64,000 nucleotides of DNA from positions 372,001-436,000 of the forward strand of contig JALLLT010000018.1 in assembly GCA_025266875.1 (NCBI GenBank). The letters are read 5' to 3'. Below the pieces are notes generated by a model, which was given only the letters and a program-made list of their open reading frames with translations, was not told the origin of the DNA and searched no databases. Source of the DNA: Fennellomyces sp. T-0311. Taxonomy: Eukaryota > Mucoromycota > Mucoromycetes > Mucorales > Lichtheimiaceae. Both the position numbers and the translations under genes were made by a program. Positions 11,394-22,757 of the stretch are shown here, piece by piece (position 1 is the stretch's first letter; the number at the start of each line of letters is the position of its first letter).

Positions 11394-13300
11394 ATGAGCA
11401 AAATTCTAGCGAAAGAGCGGATTTCGCAAATTTTGCCCACTGTCAAGTGTTCAGATTGCGGCGAAGATGTTCAAATTCGTAAACTAGGCGAACATGTTTG
11501 CTCAAACATGCCTGCTGTTCCTGAATTGCCGATTCTTCCCCGCCAACAAGGTATGAAAGCTATTGCATAATTGGGTAAAAGAAAAACGCACAAACAGGTA
11601 CACTCAAAGACGCCATTAGGAGGTATATATACAACAATTAACCCATTTTATTCCTTTATCTAGTCGAGGAATAAGAAACTGACTTTATGCATAACAGATA
11701 AATACAACAAGTCTCCGTCCCCCTTACATAGTCCTAATGGCCGTTACGACGATAAATACGCTCGCGGCCCGGTCACACCTCCTTACCATGGCTTGCCGCC
11801 AGATCTACGACGACCCTCGGTCAAAGACTATCAAGACGGCAATGGGAGATCTCCTCCGTATCGTGATGATAGTCGAAGAGACGATTATGGATATCATCAT
11901 GGCAGTCCTAAAACACCTACGCATGGCCAATTTTCCGCTTACGATCGACCACGTAATAACAGTACATCCCCTGCTCCAGCTGATCTGACTAAAAAGTAAG
12001 TAGTTCATTCGGTTGTGCTTGTTCTTGTGTTACTAAGAAACCAATTAAAAATAACAAATAGAGCCGGATCACCCAGGCAACAACAACATTCACCGCGTAG
12101 CAACGGATCTCCTCGGGATTATTTTGATCATGGAAAAGGTAAGTTACCTGAATTTTCCTTTCTTTAATTAGCATATTGATTGCTTTTTTTAATAGGGTAC
12201 GAGAAAAGTACCGGAGGCGGAGGAGGAGGAGGCGCATTGGATACATTGATGGCAGACTTGATGAACAGTTTCGGGAGTGACATTCATGACAGTACTCGAA
12301 GACCTGATGATTTACCTCCTCACAACAATTGTGCAAGATGTGGCGACGAGTTTGATTACCGTGACGATGTGGTCAACGATCGCAACAAATATTACCATAA
12401 GCAGTGTTACACTTGCCAACTATGCCGCGCAGCCTTTGACCACCGACACCCTTGTTTTGAACACAATGGCAAACTGTACTGTGAACGGGATTACAATGTG
12501 GTTAAAAAGCGTATCACCTGTGCCGGATGGTAATGTATCACAACATTGGATGTGTTAAAAAGCCCGCTTTTTTTCTCATTGTGTATATACTCTAATAGTG
12601 ATCGACCAATCACTTCCAATGCTAACCCAATTAAGGCCATGGGTCACTATTATCATCCTGGACATGTGAAATGCTATCATTGTTATCAACCGATCGATGA
12701 ACGTACAGGCTACAAAGAACATCAAGGTCGACTTTACTGCAGAGCTGACTTTAAAGCCCTATTTTTACCATCTTGCCGTGCATGTGGCAAACCTGTTGAA
12801 AGGGAAGCTGTTTCCGCGATGGATGGTAAATTAGAGGGAAAATGGCATTTGGATTGCTTTGGCTGTCATGTAAGTTTCTCGTTTAAATGGAAACCAAAAA
12901 CTAAAGCAAATACTAGACCTGTCATCGAGAATTCCCGGACAATACCTTTTACGTTTTTGAAAACGCACCTTATTGTAAACGCCACTATCATCAACTCAAC
13001 AATTCCCTGTGTAGAACATGTGATGAGCCTATTGAAGGACCTTGCGCACAAACCATCGAAGGCTGGAGATTTCATCCCGCTTGTTTCAGATGCAATGTAC
13101 GTCTTTTTTCCTATATATATATATATACCAACGTACTCTCCAAAAACTCATCTATTTTTATTCAGGTTTGTCGGTGCGAAATTACAGACACTTATTACAT
13201 GTTTGAACGCCGTATCTATTGTGAAACTCATATTCGTCAACTTCAACGACAACGCAATATTCGAGCAGAAAAGAGAAAGACTCAGTTTGGTCGTATCTAA
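11394..13300 (+). CDS. Four-LIM-domain protein, paxillin-like
   Basis: Seven exons: 11394-11550, 11698-11995, 12062-12138, 12196-12529, 12599-12869, 12917-13096, 13166-13300; 1452 nt, 483 residues. The N-terminus has a CxxC...H...C element (CSDCGEDVQIRKLGEHVC), a single small zinc knuckle. Then comes a long Pro/Ser/Arg-rich disordered linker and a poly-Gly run. Four LIM zinc-binding domains follow back to back from about residue 220: CARCGDEF..., CAGCDRPI..., CRACGKPV... and CRTCDEPI..., each with the CxxC...HxxC and CxxC...CxxH/D spacing. LIM domains are protein-interaction modules; fungal paxillin-like proteins organise actin and Rho signalling at growth or division sites. That role is inferred from domain layout. 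Animal paxillin likewise has four LIM domains at the C-terminus, but no LD motifs are obvious here. Confidence 0.9.
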
Positions 13301-13801
13301 AAAAAACAGCAACATATACTCCCTTTTTTTCTTGAAAAAAGATAATTCCCAAAACCCGTACTTGAGGGTAAATTTTTTTTAGCTTAATAACTTATTGTAG
13401 TAATTAAAAAGACGCTCTTTTTTTCTTAAAGCGGTTCTTTAAGGTTCAGCGGCTAAAACGCAGATCACAAAACGTGTTGGATCGGGTGTTTTTCTTACGG
13501 AGTAACCCTTATCAGGGTCGAATCATCATGTCATAAAGGGGATTTTTGCTGTCAAAGCTAAATGCACGACCTGGGCAGGTTTATATATAGGAGTTATTCG
13601 TGATACTTGAAATCACTGGATCCAGGTGATATTTTTCAATATTAGAAACAACGAATTTATTCATGTTCTTCTTTTACCGTTATTGATGGTAAAAAAAATT
13701 ATAAAGTGTAGATATCAAATGCAAATGAGAGGGAGAAGGAGAGACACGCAGTACAATAAGTTAGCAGAACTGTATAAATGGATTTTAGAAAACAGGACGT
13801 T
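13301..13801. other. Convergent 3' flanks of LIM and syntaxin genes
   Basis: The 500 bp between two convergent stop codons is AT-rich and holds no open frame of note. It should contain both 3' untranslated regions and polyadenylation sites. I see no conserved RNA structure. Confidence 0.5.
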
Positions 13802-15425
13802 CTAGTTTACGCCTGGATGATCAAAAGCGAACCACCAGACCAAAATAGCGATAACCACTAGAATGATAATGGTAATAACAAAGCAACACCATTTTTTCTA
13901 GAAACCCTTAGAGTCAGTAAAAGCAAGGTATTCCAGCGTCTACAAACTTACCGCACGTGTCGCCCTGGCGCTGACAATAGCTTTTCCAATATCCTTATTA
14001 CCCTGTTCTAAATCAACGACGGTTGATTCAACTTGCGTTTCAATATTATTCAAAGTCTCTCCTTGTACTTCAATCATCATCTGCATATCCATAAACAATT
14101 GATGGAGTTCCTATATGTATAAAAAAGGGAGGACATATTAGTGATGACAATACAACATATGTTTTATTGTAATAAAAAAAGCTTACCAAGATTGTTTTTT
14201 CAATCTTTTTGATATCATCATGGCGTGATTGAACTTCATTCAATACAGCGTTTGCATGACCGGATCGGTTCGTGTTCATAAGCTAAAGACATGTCAATAC
14301 GGTTTCCCTGCATATTATATCAACCAGTCCTTACCGACTGTGCAAAGATCTGCGACGATTCATCCGAATCAAACACTTTCTCGATTTCATCCGGAGTAGC
14401 GTCCGGTTTGACTAAATGTAATGAGTTATTATATATAAAAAAAAGGGGAAACACGTGATGGTTTTTTTTTTTACCAATGCGAATTTGACGTTCAACCCGT
14501 TGACGATACTTTTGTTGATAGGTACGTTCAATATCTTGGTACCGTTGAATAGTTTCAATGAAACGTTTTTTCAATGCAGAATGCTACATCAAGGTTAAAA
14601 TGTTTGAGCGGATCGAATTAGTTTGAGGTAGTACCTGCGTGACACGCATCGGGCGATCCCCCGAGTTTGCAGGCAAACGAGCGTTACTCAATTCCAGAGC
14701 TAAAAAATCAAAAGGTTGTCTAGACACCTAAAACTAATTTTCTCGATATAATTCGTTATATATATGTACCTTTTATCCTCTTTTTAGTTTGGTTATTGAG
14801 TTTTTGGGTCTTGTTGCTCAACAGCTCGAGCCGATGCGTGTTTTCTGACATTTGTTCCTCGCTAATGTTGATTAGCGAAGCACCATGAAGCTCCTCAATA
14901 TCGGATATTTGAACATTAATGTCGCGAATGAGGTCTTTGATATCTTCGACCTAATAAAATCTTATGTTGAGTAAGAAAAAAGGCGAAAGCTGTTGCGTCG
15001 CAAAGACAACCTCTCGAAAGAACGCTTCGGTGGAGCCGAGATCACTGGTTCCCTTGACCTCGGCCATTTCATACTGCTCTTTGGTGGTTTTCTTGGTATA
15101 AGTGGCGGATGGTTGAGTGGGAGGTCTGTAGGCATTATGCTGTCCAGCAGGCATAGAAGGCACAGGCGGTGGATCATCATATTCGTCGCTACTCGATTGT
15201 CAAAAAAACCATTCCTTTGCGACCCGCATTGAAAAGCAGTTTACCCTAAACGACTACACATGCATCGTTTAGTTTTCTTGATGGCTGCATAATCTTCGCG
15301 ACAAAACAGAAACTCACTCGTATTTCTCTTGACCGCCGCCGCCGCTGCCCTAGTTGTTGTTAAAAAAGGTCGATTTATGGAAAAAAGAAACTCACTCTGA
15401 GTTCGGCCAAACGATCCCGACTCAT
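13802..15425 (-). CDS. Syntaxin (Qa-SNARE, Sso1/Psy1-like)
   Basis: Ten exons: 15396-15425, 15318-15349, 15011-15188, 14770-14950, 14635-14699, 14475-14583, 14335-14411, 14187-14282, 13952-14110, 13802-13897; 1023 nt, 340 residues. After a Gly/Pro-rich N-terminus comes the three-helix Habc region (FFREVEDIKDLIRDINVQI and later). The SNARE motif runs from LHQLFMDMQMMIEVQGETL on, with the zero-layer Gln in EVQGE. One C-terminal membrane helix starts CCFVITIIILVVIAIVVWW and is followed by ten residues. This is the classical plasma-membrane t-SNARE used with SNAP-25-type partners and a synaptobrevin for exocytosis at growing tips. Two 5' exons of about 30 nt each are typical of fungal syntaxin genes only loosely; the donor after exon 3 (GTTGTC) is unusual but frame-consistent. 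Confidence 0.93.
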
Positions 15426-15634
15426 TGTGAATCTCGATCCTGGCATGGTTAATGACTGGAATGGATGGGGGGAGAAAAAAGAATGGGAGCGAACGAATGT
15501 AGAAGAAAGAGGAAAGAAGAGGTTGCGAAAAAGAGGTAGTATACGAACGAATCTGGTTTTGTTTTCATGCGTTACACGAGACTTATTGCAAGTATGTTTT
15601 TTCATGATCTACGACAAGTGATGGGTTCCCATTC

Positions 15635-16495
15635 TTAGTTTCCGCCCTTCTTCTTCTTGGTCTCCTCCACCAGATCGATGTTATCCTCGGGCACCTGCGG
15701 CCATTTGGACAGTATCAGCTCACGCAGGTCGTCGGAAAAGTCGCCCTGCACCACAATCTCGTCCTGGTTCTGGTTATTTTTGGCCACGGACGATCCGCAC
15801 GCAAATCGGTTGGCAAACAACTTGGCTGCCTTTTTCAGGTCGACGTCTGGATTTCCGTATTTAATAAGCCTCGTTCTTCCGCTCTCCTTTTTTGCACTCA
15901 CCAAACACTTCCAGTCCATGCACAATCGTGACACATTTCCTCTTTGTTCGTTCAACGCGCTTCACCAGCACTCGCGAAGACTGCCCAGCCCATGCATCAG
16001 CTCTGCAATAATATAAATTGCACTTTCTATTGTTACCTGTTTTTTCTGATTTTCTCGCTCCAGCTTGGCTTCCAGCTTGGCTGACTTGTCCTTGACAAAC
16101 GTTCGATCCGATCGCCCTCCCTCGCCTTCGACCGTAACTTGCGCCACCTTTTCAGTCACGGCTTTTTTGCCTCTCGAATTTAGCTTCCATGCTTTGCGCA
16201 AAACACCCTTTTCTGTTTACCTTCGATGCCCTCCGCAGCACCGTATATGCGGATATACACGTCTTCGTGATGTTTTTGAAGCCATTCTTTGCATTTGTTT
16301 TGAGTGCCACTGAACTCGCAGTACTAAAACCAGATCTATCTTTTAAAAAATTCATGTCTTTCCCAAATCTCTGATCGAAATCTAACCTCTGGTGGCATCG
16401 TGCAGACTGTTTTCGAGCTTGATTAGATAAATTGCAAGTCATTGCACCAACGACTTACCGCCGCAATACAAAACTTCTTGTGCCTCCAGAGCCAT
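15635..16495 (-). CDS. TMA22: Density-regulated protein homologue (DENR/Tma22), SUI1 domain
   Basis: Six exons: 16459-16495, 16387-16406, 16221-16323, 16037-16170, 15902-15980, 15635-15846; 585 nt, 194 residues. The N-terminus has the cysteine motif LYCGVCTMPPEYCEF, followed by NKCKEWLQKHHEDVY, as in DENR. A basic charged linker leads to a SUI1/eIF1-like domain (RVERTKRKCVTIVHGLEVFG, then LKKAAKLFANRFACGSSV). The tail is KKKKGGN. DENR/Tma22 pairs with MCT-1/Tma20 on the 40S subunit to recycle post-termination ribosomes and support reinitiation. The second exon is only 20 nt, so the cysteine motif is split over three exons. The length fits yeast Tma22 (198 residues). Confidence 0.93.
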
Positions 16496-19136
16496 TTGTG
16501 CAAAAAAGTAAAATGGTTCGAGTGCTAGACGCCTGTTTTTTCTTTCTCTCTGTCGACTGAGAATCAAATCCGTTCGCGTACCAAAATCACACCGCCTTGC
16601 ACTTCACTGATCCTCTATTCCTTCAGTGGATAGAGGCATGCTCGTTGCTGCATGGAGATACGTCTTACCCTGTTGCGTAACTATGCCAATGCATGTAATT
16701 ACGTCAACGCTCGCTCTCCGATACACACCTCTTGTGTCTCCTATCCCCTTCATCCAATTGGCAGTTTAAAAGCGACAACACAATCATAATATCGACTGCA
16801 GACCAACGTGAAGCCCTTGCTTTAGTATAGCACGTGATTTCTCATCTGCAAACAATAAACGGCTATACAAAAGATTTTCTGCATTCTCCTCCTTATGTAC
16901 CATCCGAGTGGAACCACCTTTTGCTCCTTACGAAACTTGCTCCTTTACGTCGAGCATGCAGGCCAGAGTGCATGAAATTGGAGTCAGTATTTACGCAGTT
17001 TCATTATGGAGTAGCATTCAGTAGGACTAGAGCACGAGTATTCTTTTTAGGTGGACATTTTATCTATCATGCATTGCAAGCAACTCAAGGACCAATTAGG
17101 ATTGGCTCTGTTGATGCAGCACGTAATGAAACCCGTCGACTGATCATCGGAAAAGCTGCAGGATTTATACCAAATGTTGATCACCAAGTGGATAATCCAG
17201 ACATTGGATGAGCGCCGAACTTTTGAAAATCAAATAGCCTGCCCAGTAGTATCCAATATCCAAACATGGAATATTCAAAATAATAAACCTCATTAGATAA
17301 CATTTCTTAGCCCAGTTTTCAAGAAATCAAGAGTATCAGGATCATGTACTATGTTCCAACCTGTCATTTTTCGAGGTACCCGGGCTATGTAACCGGTCCT
17401 CCGACAGATCGTGATCCAAGAGCTAGAATAGGCATAATTCTGCATATTCGAAACAATTCGACAAAAAAATCATTCGTTTTCTTTGCACAATTAATTAAAT
17501 CCCAATAAGCAATACGGGTCATCCGCACCCAGCGAAAAATCAGCGCGGCATCTCTTACTCGAGCCATCAACTTCAACTGAGTCGCATATTTAGGGAATTA
17601 CCTTGATTTGCTCAGCTGCTTTGACTCTCCTAGGCAATTATAAAACTTGGTCAGTTTAGACATTGAAGGGTGACAACAAATCACACTTCAGTTGCAGTAC
17701 AACGTGACTATATATTATACGCAGCAAGAAAAAAACGTGAGACGAACCTGCAACAATGAATGGCTATTATTATGTAAGGAAGATGATGACGGGTTAATAT
17801 CCCTTTGGGTCGGCAACTTGCTCCTTAAAGCAACACTTAAGGTTCACGGATAGTACCCCGTTCTTGATCATGCAGGATTACGATATCCGTGTATTGCCAT
17901 TCTCGATCAACGTCTTGATTATGTGTGATAAATCTTTTGCTCTATGTGAGTTGAAAGCGTGGAGGTACTGAAAAGATTATACCATAATGGGTTTGCAATG
18001 AGTGATTGATGTAAGCAAAATGAGTATTCGTAAGTGTCGCTGGGAAACATGTTGCGACTTTTTTTTGCAGCAGGTACATAGTGAATGAATTTACTTTCTA
18101 GGTAGATGCGTTCATCTTTATTATTCGCATAGCCCGGGACTACATACTGCCACTGGATCGCGGGCGACATTCAGCGATTCCAGACATTGTCTAGGAGCAT
18201 TGTTGTATTCTCTTTTACTGTAGACATCGTACCATAATATTTGTTGATCGACGTTCGGATCTGTACTCGCATTTGGCCCAGATACCTCTTCAGCTAGCGA
18301 GCGAAGAAACTTCGATTACCAGGAAGCACACATTTATGTCACAACTATGATCCTATATATAACTCGAATGCGCCTCATTCTTGTACGGATTAGTGATGAT
18401 CTAAGTATAATGGAGAAGTCGCCGGAAGGCGCTAGAAAAAGTGACATGCAGTGTCACCCGACGAGGCGCAATGCAAAAATCGAATCCTTGGAAAGCAAAC
18501 CCCACAACGTCGAATTATGGTTCATTCACATGAACGAGTGTAAAAAAAAAAAACTAACGACGAGGCTTTAACAATGTAACGAGCATGTATCCCGATATCT
18601 GAACTAAAAAAAATAAGGGCGCTCAAGTCTTGCAAGCGGAGGCGAGAAGGATCTGATGAACAAGCACCGATACCATAACAAACCACTATATAGTTTTCAG
18701 GAGATAAAAAAAAAAGCAAGGCGGGTATACGATTTGAACCGATAAGCGTCTGATTAGCAAGCTGTCCGGAAGACGACGAATAAAGATGTGTGTTCGTAAC
18801 ACAAGAAGTACGTTTGCCTCCGCCATGTCTCGATAAAAAATCTCCTGAATCTTGCTTCAACTCGATCCAAAAGGAAGAAAGTTTGAAGTAAAGGCCCCCC
18901 TCAACATGGAAAAACTCCGTATTAGGTGAGGATAGGCGCCAAAAAAAAGAGAGAGAGATATCAAGTTGATGCAGGTACGAGAATGTTGTGCAGCAATGGA
19001 TGCGCCGTCCGTGATTCTAGACGCAAAAGTAAAGCGTCGGCATATCCATAGCGTATTGAAACAGTGAAACAGAAAGTTGAAGGGAAATTAAAAATACTGA
19101 GAGACCACGTAATTTTTCATACAACTTCTTTCAACC
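16496..19136. other. Gene-poor stretch, weak open frames only
   Basis: About 2.6 kb with no gene I can support. A GTG-led frame ends at 17211; counted from the first ATG (16972) it gives only 79 codons with no recognisable motif. A B-box-like sequence near 18731-18741 (minus strand) with a T run after it was examined as a tRNA and rejected. The last kilobase contains several A8-A10 runs. Confidence 0.45.
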
Positions 19137-20756
19137 ATGTGGATACGCAGTGTTTTGCTTTTGTTGCCATTCTTATCGTTGGCATGGAGTGGTAAAAAAA
19201 AGACCAAGTATTGTGACCATTGACGACAATGCTGATTGCAAAGTTTTAGCAGAGAAGGCTTATAAGCCAAGTAAGGGGTAATAAAAACCATTGTAAGACT
19301 CATTTATGTATGAAAAAAACAGTTGTACTTTGGCATGGAATGGGAGATTCTGCAACCAACCCTGATTCCATGGGAAGAGTTGTGAATCTTTTGCAGGAAT
19401 TACTTCCAGGCACGTTTGTTCATAGTATTCAAGTTGGCAAGAACCGTGACGAGGATCATGAAGCGGGGTTCTTTGGAGAAGTGAACAAACAGGTTAATAA
19501 CGACACAAAAATGCCGGGATGTTGCTTTGACAACGAAAGTACTATATTCCCCTTAGATTGATCTTGTATGCGAACAGTTGGCTGCCATTCCCGAGCTAGC
19601 GGAAGGATTTAACGCAGTAGGTTTTTCTCAGGTAAAAAAAAAGGAGGCTTCAAGTTCTGGACAGGTTCATATTCTGACGCGCGCGTGGGTTGAGTATAGG
19701 GAGGTCTATTCCTTAGGTATAAAGGGGTGGCGGGGGATTTTTGTTGGGGTATAGGGCACGTCAATCTCAGTCAAAAGAAATACAGAGCATACGTTGAACG
19801 ATGCAATCGGCCTGCGGTTCATAGACTGATTACGTTTGGTTCTCCGCATGGAGGTAAATGCTAGAGACTGTCCCGTTTCATTTTACCAGTCTAAAAAAAT
19901 TGGATCCATTACAGGCGTTTCGGTGAGGCCAAGCCCTGTATGCTTATAGAGAAAATTTACGGTTGTATTTGTTCCAGGATATTCCCAACTGCATGAACCC
20001 CGGTGACCTGACTTGCAGACTGATGCGGTCAATGGTCCGGTACGGTGCTTATTCGAACTATGTGCAACACCGAGTGGTACAGGCTCAGTATTTCAGAGAT
20101 CCAAAGAACATACAAGGTTTGTGCGAGGCGCAGTTCTCCGGCGCCGGGTGCGCTATTTTTTTCACTTGTTACTGAAATAGCTACATTTTTTTTTTTTTTT
20201 ACAAAAAAACAGGCTACCTAGAACACAACATCTTTTTACCTGACATCAACAATGAACGAAAGGATGGCAAGAATCACACGTACAGCCACAATCTGGCAAC
20301 ACTAGACGCGTTTGTAATGGTAAAATTCGCGGATGATGTTATGGTAAAGCCAGGAGAAACTGCGGTAAGGTGCCACGTACCTAAAACAGCCGGGTTGCAC
20401 TGACGCTAGGGTGGGTTTAGTGGTTCTGGACATACAGCGAGGACGGGGCACTCGTGCCGTTGGTGAATCAAACCCTGTACACGGAAGACTGGCTCGGATT
20501 ACGAAAATTGGGGGGTCGCTTGAAGTTCTTGGTGAGTCCAGGCCAGCATGTAAGTTGATATTCCTGGATGTGCCCGAAAAGAACAATTAAACTAACTAGC
20601 GCGGGGGGCTAGATGCAAATATCCGACGAGTATTTCGAGAACCAGATTGTTCGGCCGTATCTTGCATCGTCCATTATTAGCAACGATGGCAGTATTAGTA
20701 TTAGTGGCAGTGGCACTACTACGCCTCCCCAGCTGGTATACCAGCAACAAAAATAA
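19137..20756 (+). CDS. PPT1: Palmitoyl-protein thioesterase (PPT1)
   Basis: Eleven exons: 19137-19191, 19250-19270, 19323-19492, 19557-19631, 19700-19716, 19786-19853, 19915-19922, 19978-20116, 20213-20364, 20421-20549, 20613-20756; 978 nt, 325 residues. A signal peptide (MWIRSVLLLLPFLSLAWS) is followed by KPIVLWHGMGDS. The nucleophile Ser lies in GFSQGG (about residue 106), split between exon 4 and a 17-nt exon. The acid is in YTEDWLGL (about residue 252) and the His in GQH (278) at an exon end. PPT1 removes palmitate from cysteines of proteins in the lysosome/vacuole. Three microexons (21, 17 and 8 nt) are needed to keep the frame and to restore conserved residues, and they fit well. Ab initio gene finders would probably miss them. 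Confidence 0.9.
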
Positions 20757-20858
20757 CCAAAAAAAAACAACGTCATGCCTTTTTCGATTCTTGGCATAGA
20801 CCCGTCGATCTTCGCAGCTAGCCGCCATTTTCCTGTTTGAGTCAAACTCCGTCCGACG

Positions 20859-20868
20859 TATATAAATA
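20859..20868 (+). promoter_or_regulatory. TATA-like element of the secreted-protein gene
   Basis: The sequence TATATAAATA lies about 90 bp before the ATG at 20958 and just after the PPT1 stop codon, a good position for a core promoter in a gap of only 200 bp. Seen directly; use as a TATA box is inference. Confidence 0.45.
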
Positions 20869-20957
20869 GTCGCCTTCTTTTTCCCTCCCATCTTTTTCCG
20901 TATCGTTCTTCTTTTTCCTATTTGCAGCTTTTGCCTCCTCTTTTTACTCTTACAAGA

Positions 20958-21821
20958 ATGAGGCTGACCTTGCTTTTACTCATTGCTGCTTTAATCTCAT
21001 CTACTCTCGCACGGCCTATTCGACAATCATCCGTTTCATCTGTTGCGTCAGACGATGATGATGTCCGTTCACCCGAAAGCGATACCGCCGACGAAGACGA
21101 TATTTCAGACGCCGAATCACCCGCGCCTACTGTTCTAGTGGATCGTTTCGCACAGCTGATGGCCACCCATTGGCAATTCGACCATCTAGACTCGATAAAG
21201 ACCAGCACATATGATCACATTGCTTTGCAAATGCGTGAACATGTTCAGATTACCATGAATTCGGCCGATAATCCGCAGCAACATACATTCATGAAGACTG
21301 GTCCGTACGATATGATGGATCTTGACATCTTGAAAGCGCAGATCTTTGGCGCTATCCAGGCACACATAGGGGGTCGGCTGCCAGTGGTTTGGGACCAACT
21401 TGGCGACAAACTCGGACGACAATCGATCGAAACGTATGTTCGACGTCTCGTTTTAACTCATTGCCGCAATGGCGACAACACGGACCATGTTGACCACACT
21501 TGTCTCGTCGACCATGGCGATCAGCTGTTGGCTGAAATTGATCGATATGTCGTTCGACATTTAGCCAATGTTTTCGATATTATGAACGCCGAATTTCTGC
21601 CACATTTGCTGCAACATACCGCCAAAGATCTTCGTCAAGTGTTGGACTACTTTAATACGGCGTTTTTGAAGAAGGACGATATGCAGTTGTCGCTCCGTGT
21701 CGTCCCATGGAAAGAAACAGAGCAACAACCCCACCTTCGCGACTTTGCTGCATTGGCACGCAATAACCCTGACCACGCCTCCGACATTGTTGGCTACTAC
21801 GCCAATCTTGCCCGTATTTGA
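20958..21821 (+). CDS. Secreted protein of unknown function
   Basis: Single-exon frame of 288 codons. I chose the ATG at 20958 instead of the in-frame ATG at 20922 because it opens directly with a signal peptide (MRLTLLLLIAALISSTLA, cleavage likely near ARP) and follows a TATA-like site at a suitable distance. After the signal comes an acidic Ser/Asp stretch (SVASDDDDV...DTADEDD), then an all-helical globular part with two cysteines at about residues 169 and 182 (HCRNGDNTDHVDHTC) that could form a disulfide. No catalytic motif is visible and I do not recognise the family. It may be a cell-wall or extracellular protein restricted to related fungi. Confidence 0.75.
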   Translation: MRLTLLLLIAALISSTLARPIRQSSVSSVASDDDDVRSPESDTADEDDISDAESPAPTVLVDRFAQLMATHWQFDHLDSIKTSTYDHIALQMREHVQITMNSADNPQQHTFMKTGPYDMMDLDILKAQIFGAIQAHIGGRLPVVWDQLGDKLGRQSIETYVRRLVLTHCRNGDNTDHVDHTCLVDHGDQLLAEIDRYVVRHLANVFDIMNAEFLPHLLQHTAKDLRQVLDYFNTAFLKKDDMQLSLRVVPWKETEQQPHLRDFAALARNNPDHASDIVGYYANLARI

Positions 21822-22757
21822 TTCATTGTTTTTTTCCTTCCTTTTGTATTTTTCATGTATAGAAAAGACTTTTTTTTACACAACCCCTTTGCATATTCCC
21901 CCATACATCATTCGTATATATCTCATTTTCCAAAGGAAAGCATAATTCCCCTTATCCGTTGGTAAACCCCCTCTTCATTGCCCAACACGCACCCCCTCTA
22001 CACCTTTCTCTCCCACAAAAATGCCCTCCTTTCTATCTATCAAAGAGGTTATCCAAGTTTGGGTTGTTTACCCTTTTCTTGTATACCCCCTTTTGTCACA
22101 TATCTATTTTTAAAACTTCTTGTGGGGCTTTTTTTTGCTGCTACGCTTACCTGGTTGTACATAAAGTGTCATGTGGAAATAAAAAATATTTGTACATTTT
22201 TTTACCTATCTAATCTTGACTTTAAAGTTGAGCTTTGCCCAGATTTAGCTGGTTCGTTCCGATTTTGCCATTTTTGCCACCGGTTCCAGTGCGTACAAAA
22301 AGCGCTTTACATCATATTTTTGGGTTCTATGCGAATCGTAACGTCTTTATTTATTACTTTAGCTATAAAAAGTCATGTCTTTTAGAAAACCATGTCGATC
22401 CTTTTTTTTCGAAGATCCCTGGCTTTGACTTAGGCGCGCCTTTGTTGCTTTTGTAAAGTATTATTGTTTGTTGATGCGTAGCTTGCGCCTCAAGAATAAA
22501 CCGATGTATATTTGTAGTCCGGCACGTGCATGCATCGAACAGGAACCCATCTAAATATATCACCTGGATACCCTTTTGACGCGTTTGCGAGATGCACAAT
22601 GACCCATCCGCAGTTCTCATCGTGCATGACAGAAAAATAAAATTTTACATAGATAACCTTTTTTTGGAAGCAAAAAAAAATAATCTTATTAAGAAGTTTC
22701 ATTCTGAGTATACAATAAAAAGTCTAAAAAAAATATTTAAAATAAAATGTAAGATAG
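21822..22757. other. Intergenic, T-rich convergent 3' flanks
   Basis: About 930 bp between two convergent genes. It is T-rich on the plus strand near 21830-22210 and A-rich near 22640-22750, as expected for 3' untranslated regions. Open frames here are short and low in complexity. Nothing else recognised. Confidence 0.45.

Noticed and set aside
16834..17211. 125-codon plus-strand frame in a gene desert
   Set aside because: It begins with GTG; the first ATG leaves 79 codons with no motif, no promoter sign and no splice context.
18720..18822. tRNA-Ser-like sequence on the minus strand (B-box-like GGTTCAAATC, GCT-containing loop, T run after it)
   Set aside because: The T stem and anticodon stem do not pair, there is no D arm, and the acceptor strands match at only five of seven positions. 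At best a decayed tRNA or chance.
19632..19785. Frameshift or pseudogene reading of PPT1 between the nucleophile and AYVERC
   Set aside because: A first reading using the G-rich stretch near 19725 broke the frame, but the 17-nt exon 19700-19716 restores the conserved GGLFLRAYVER segment exactly.
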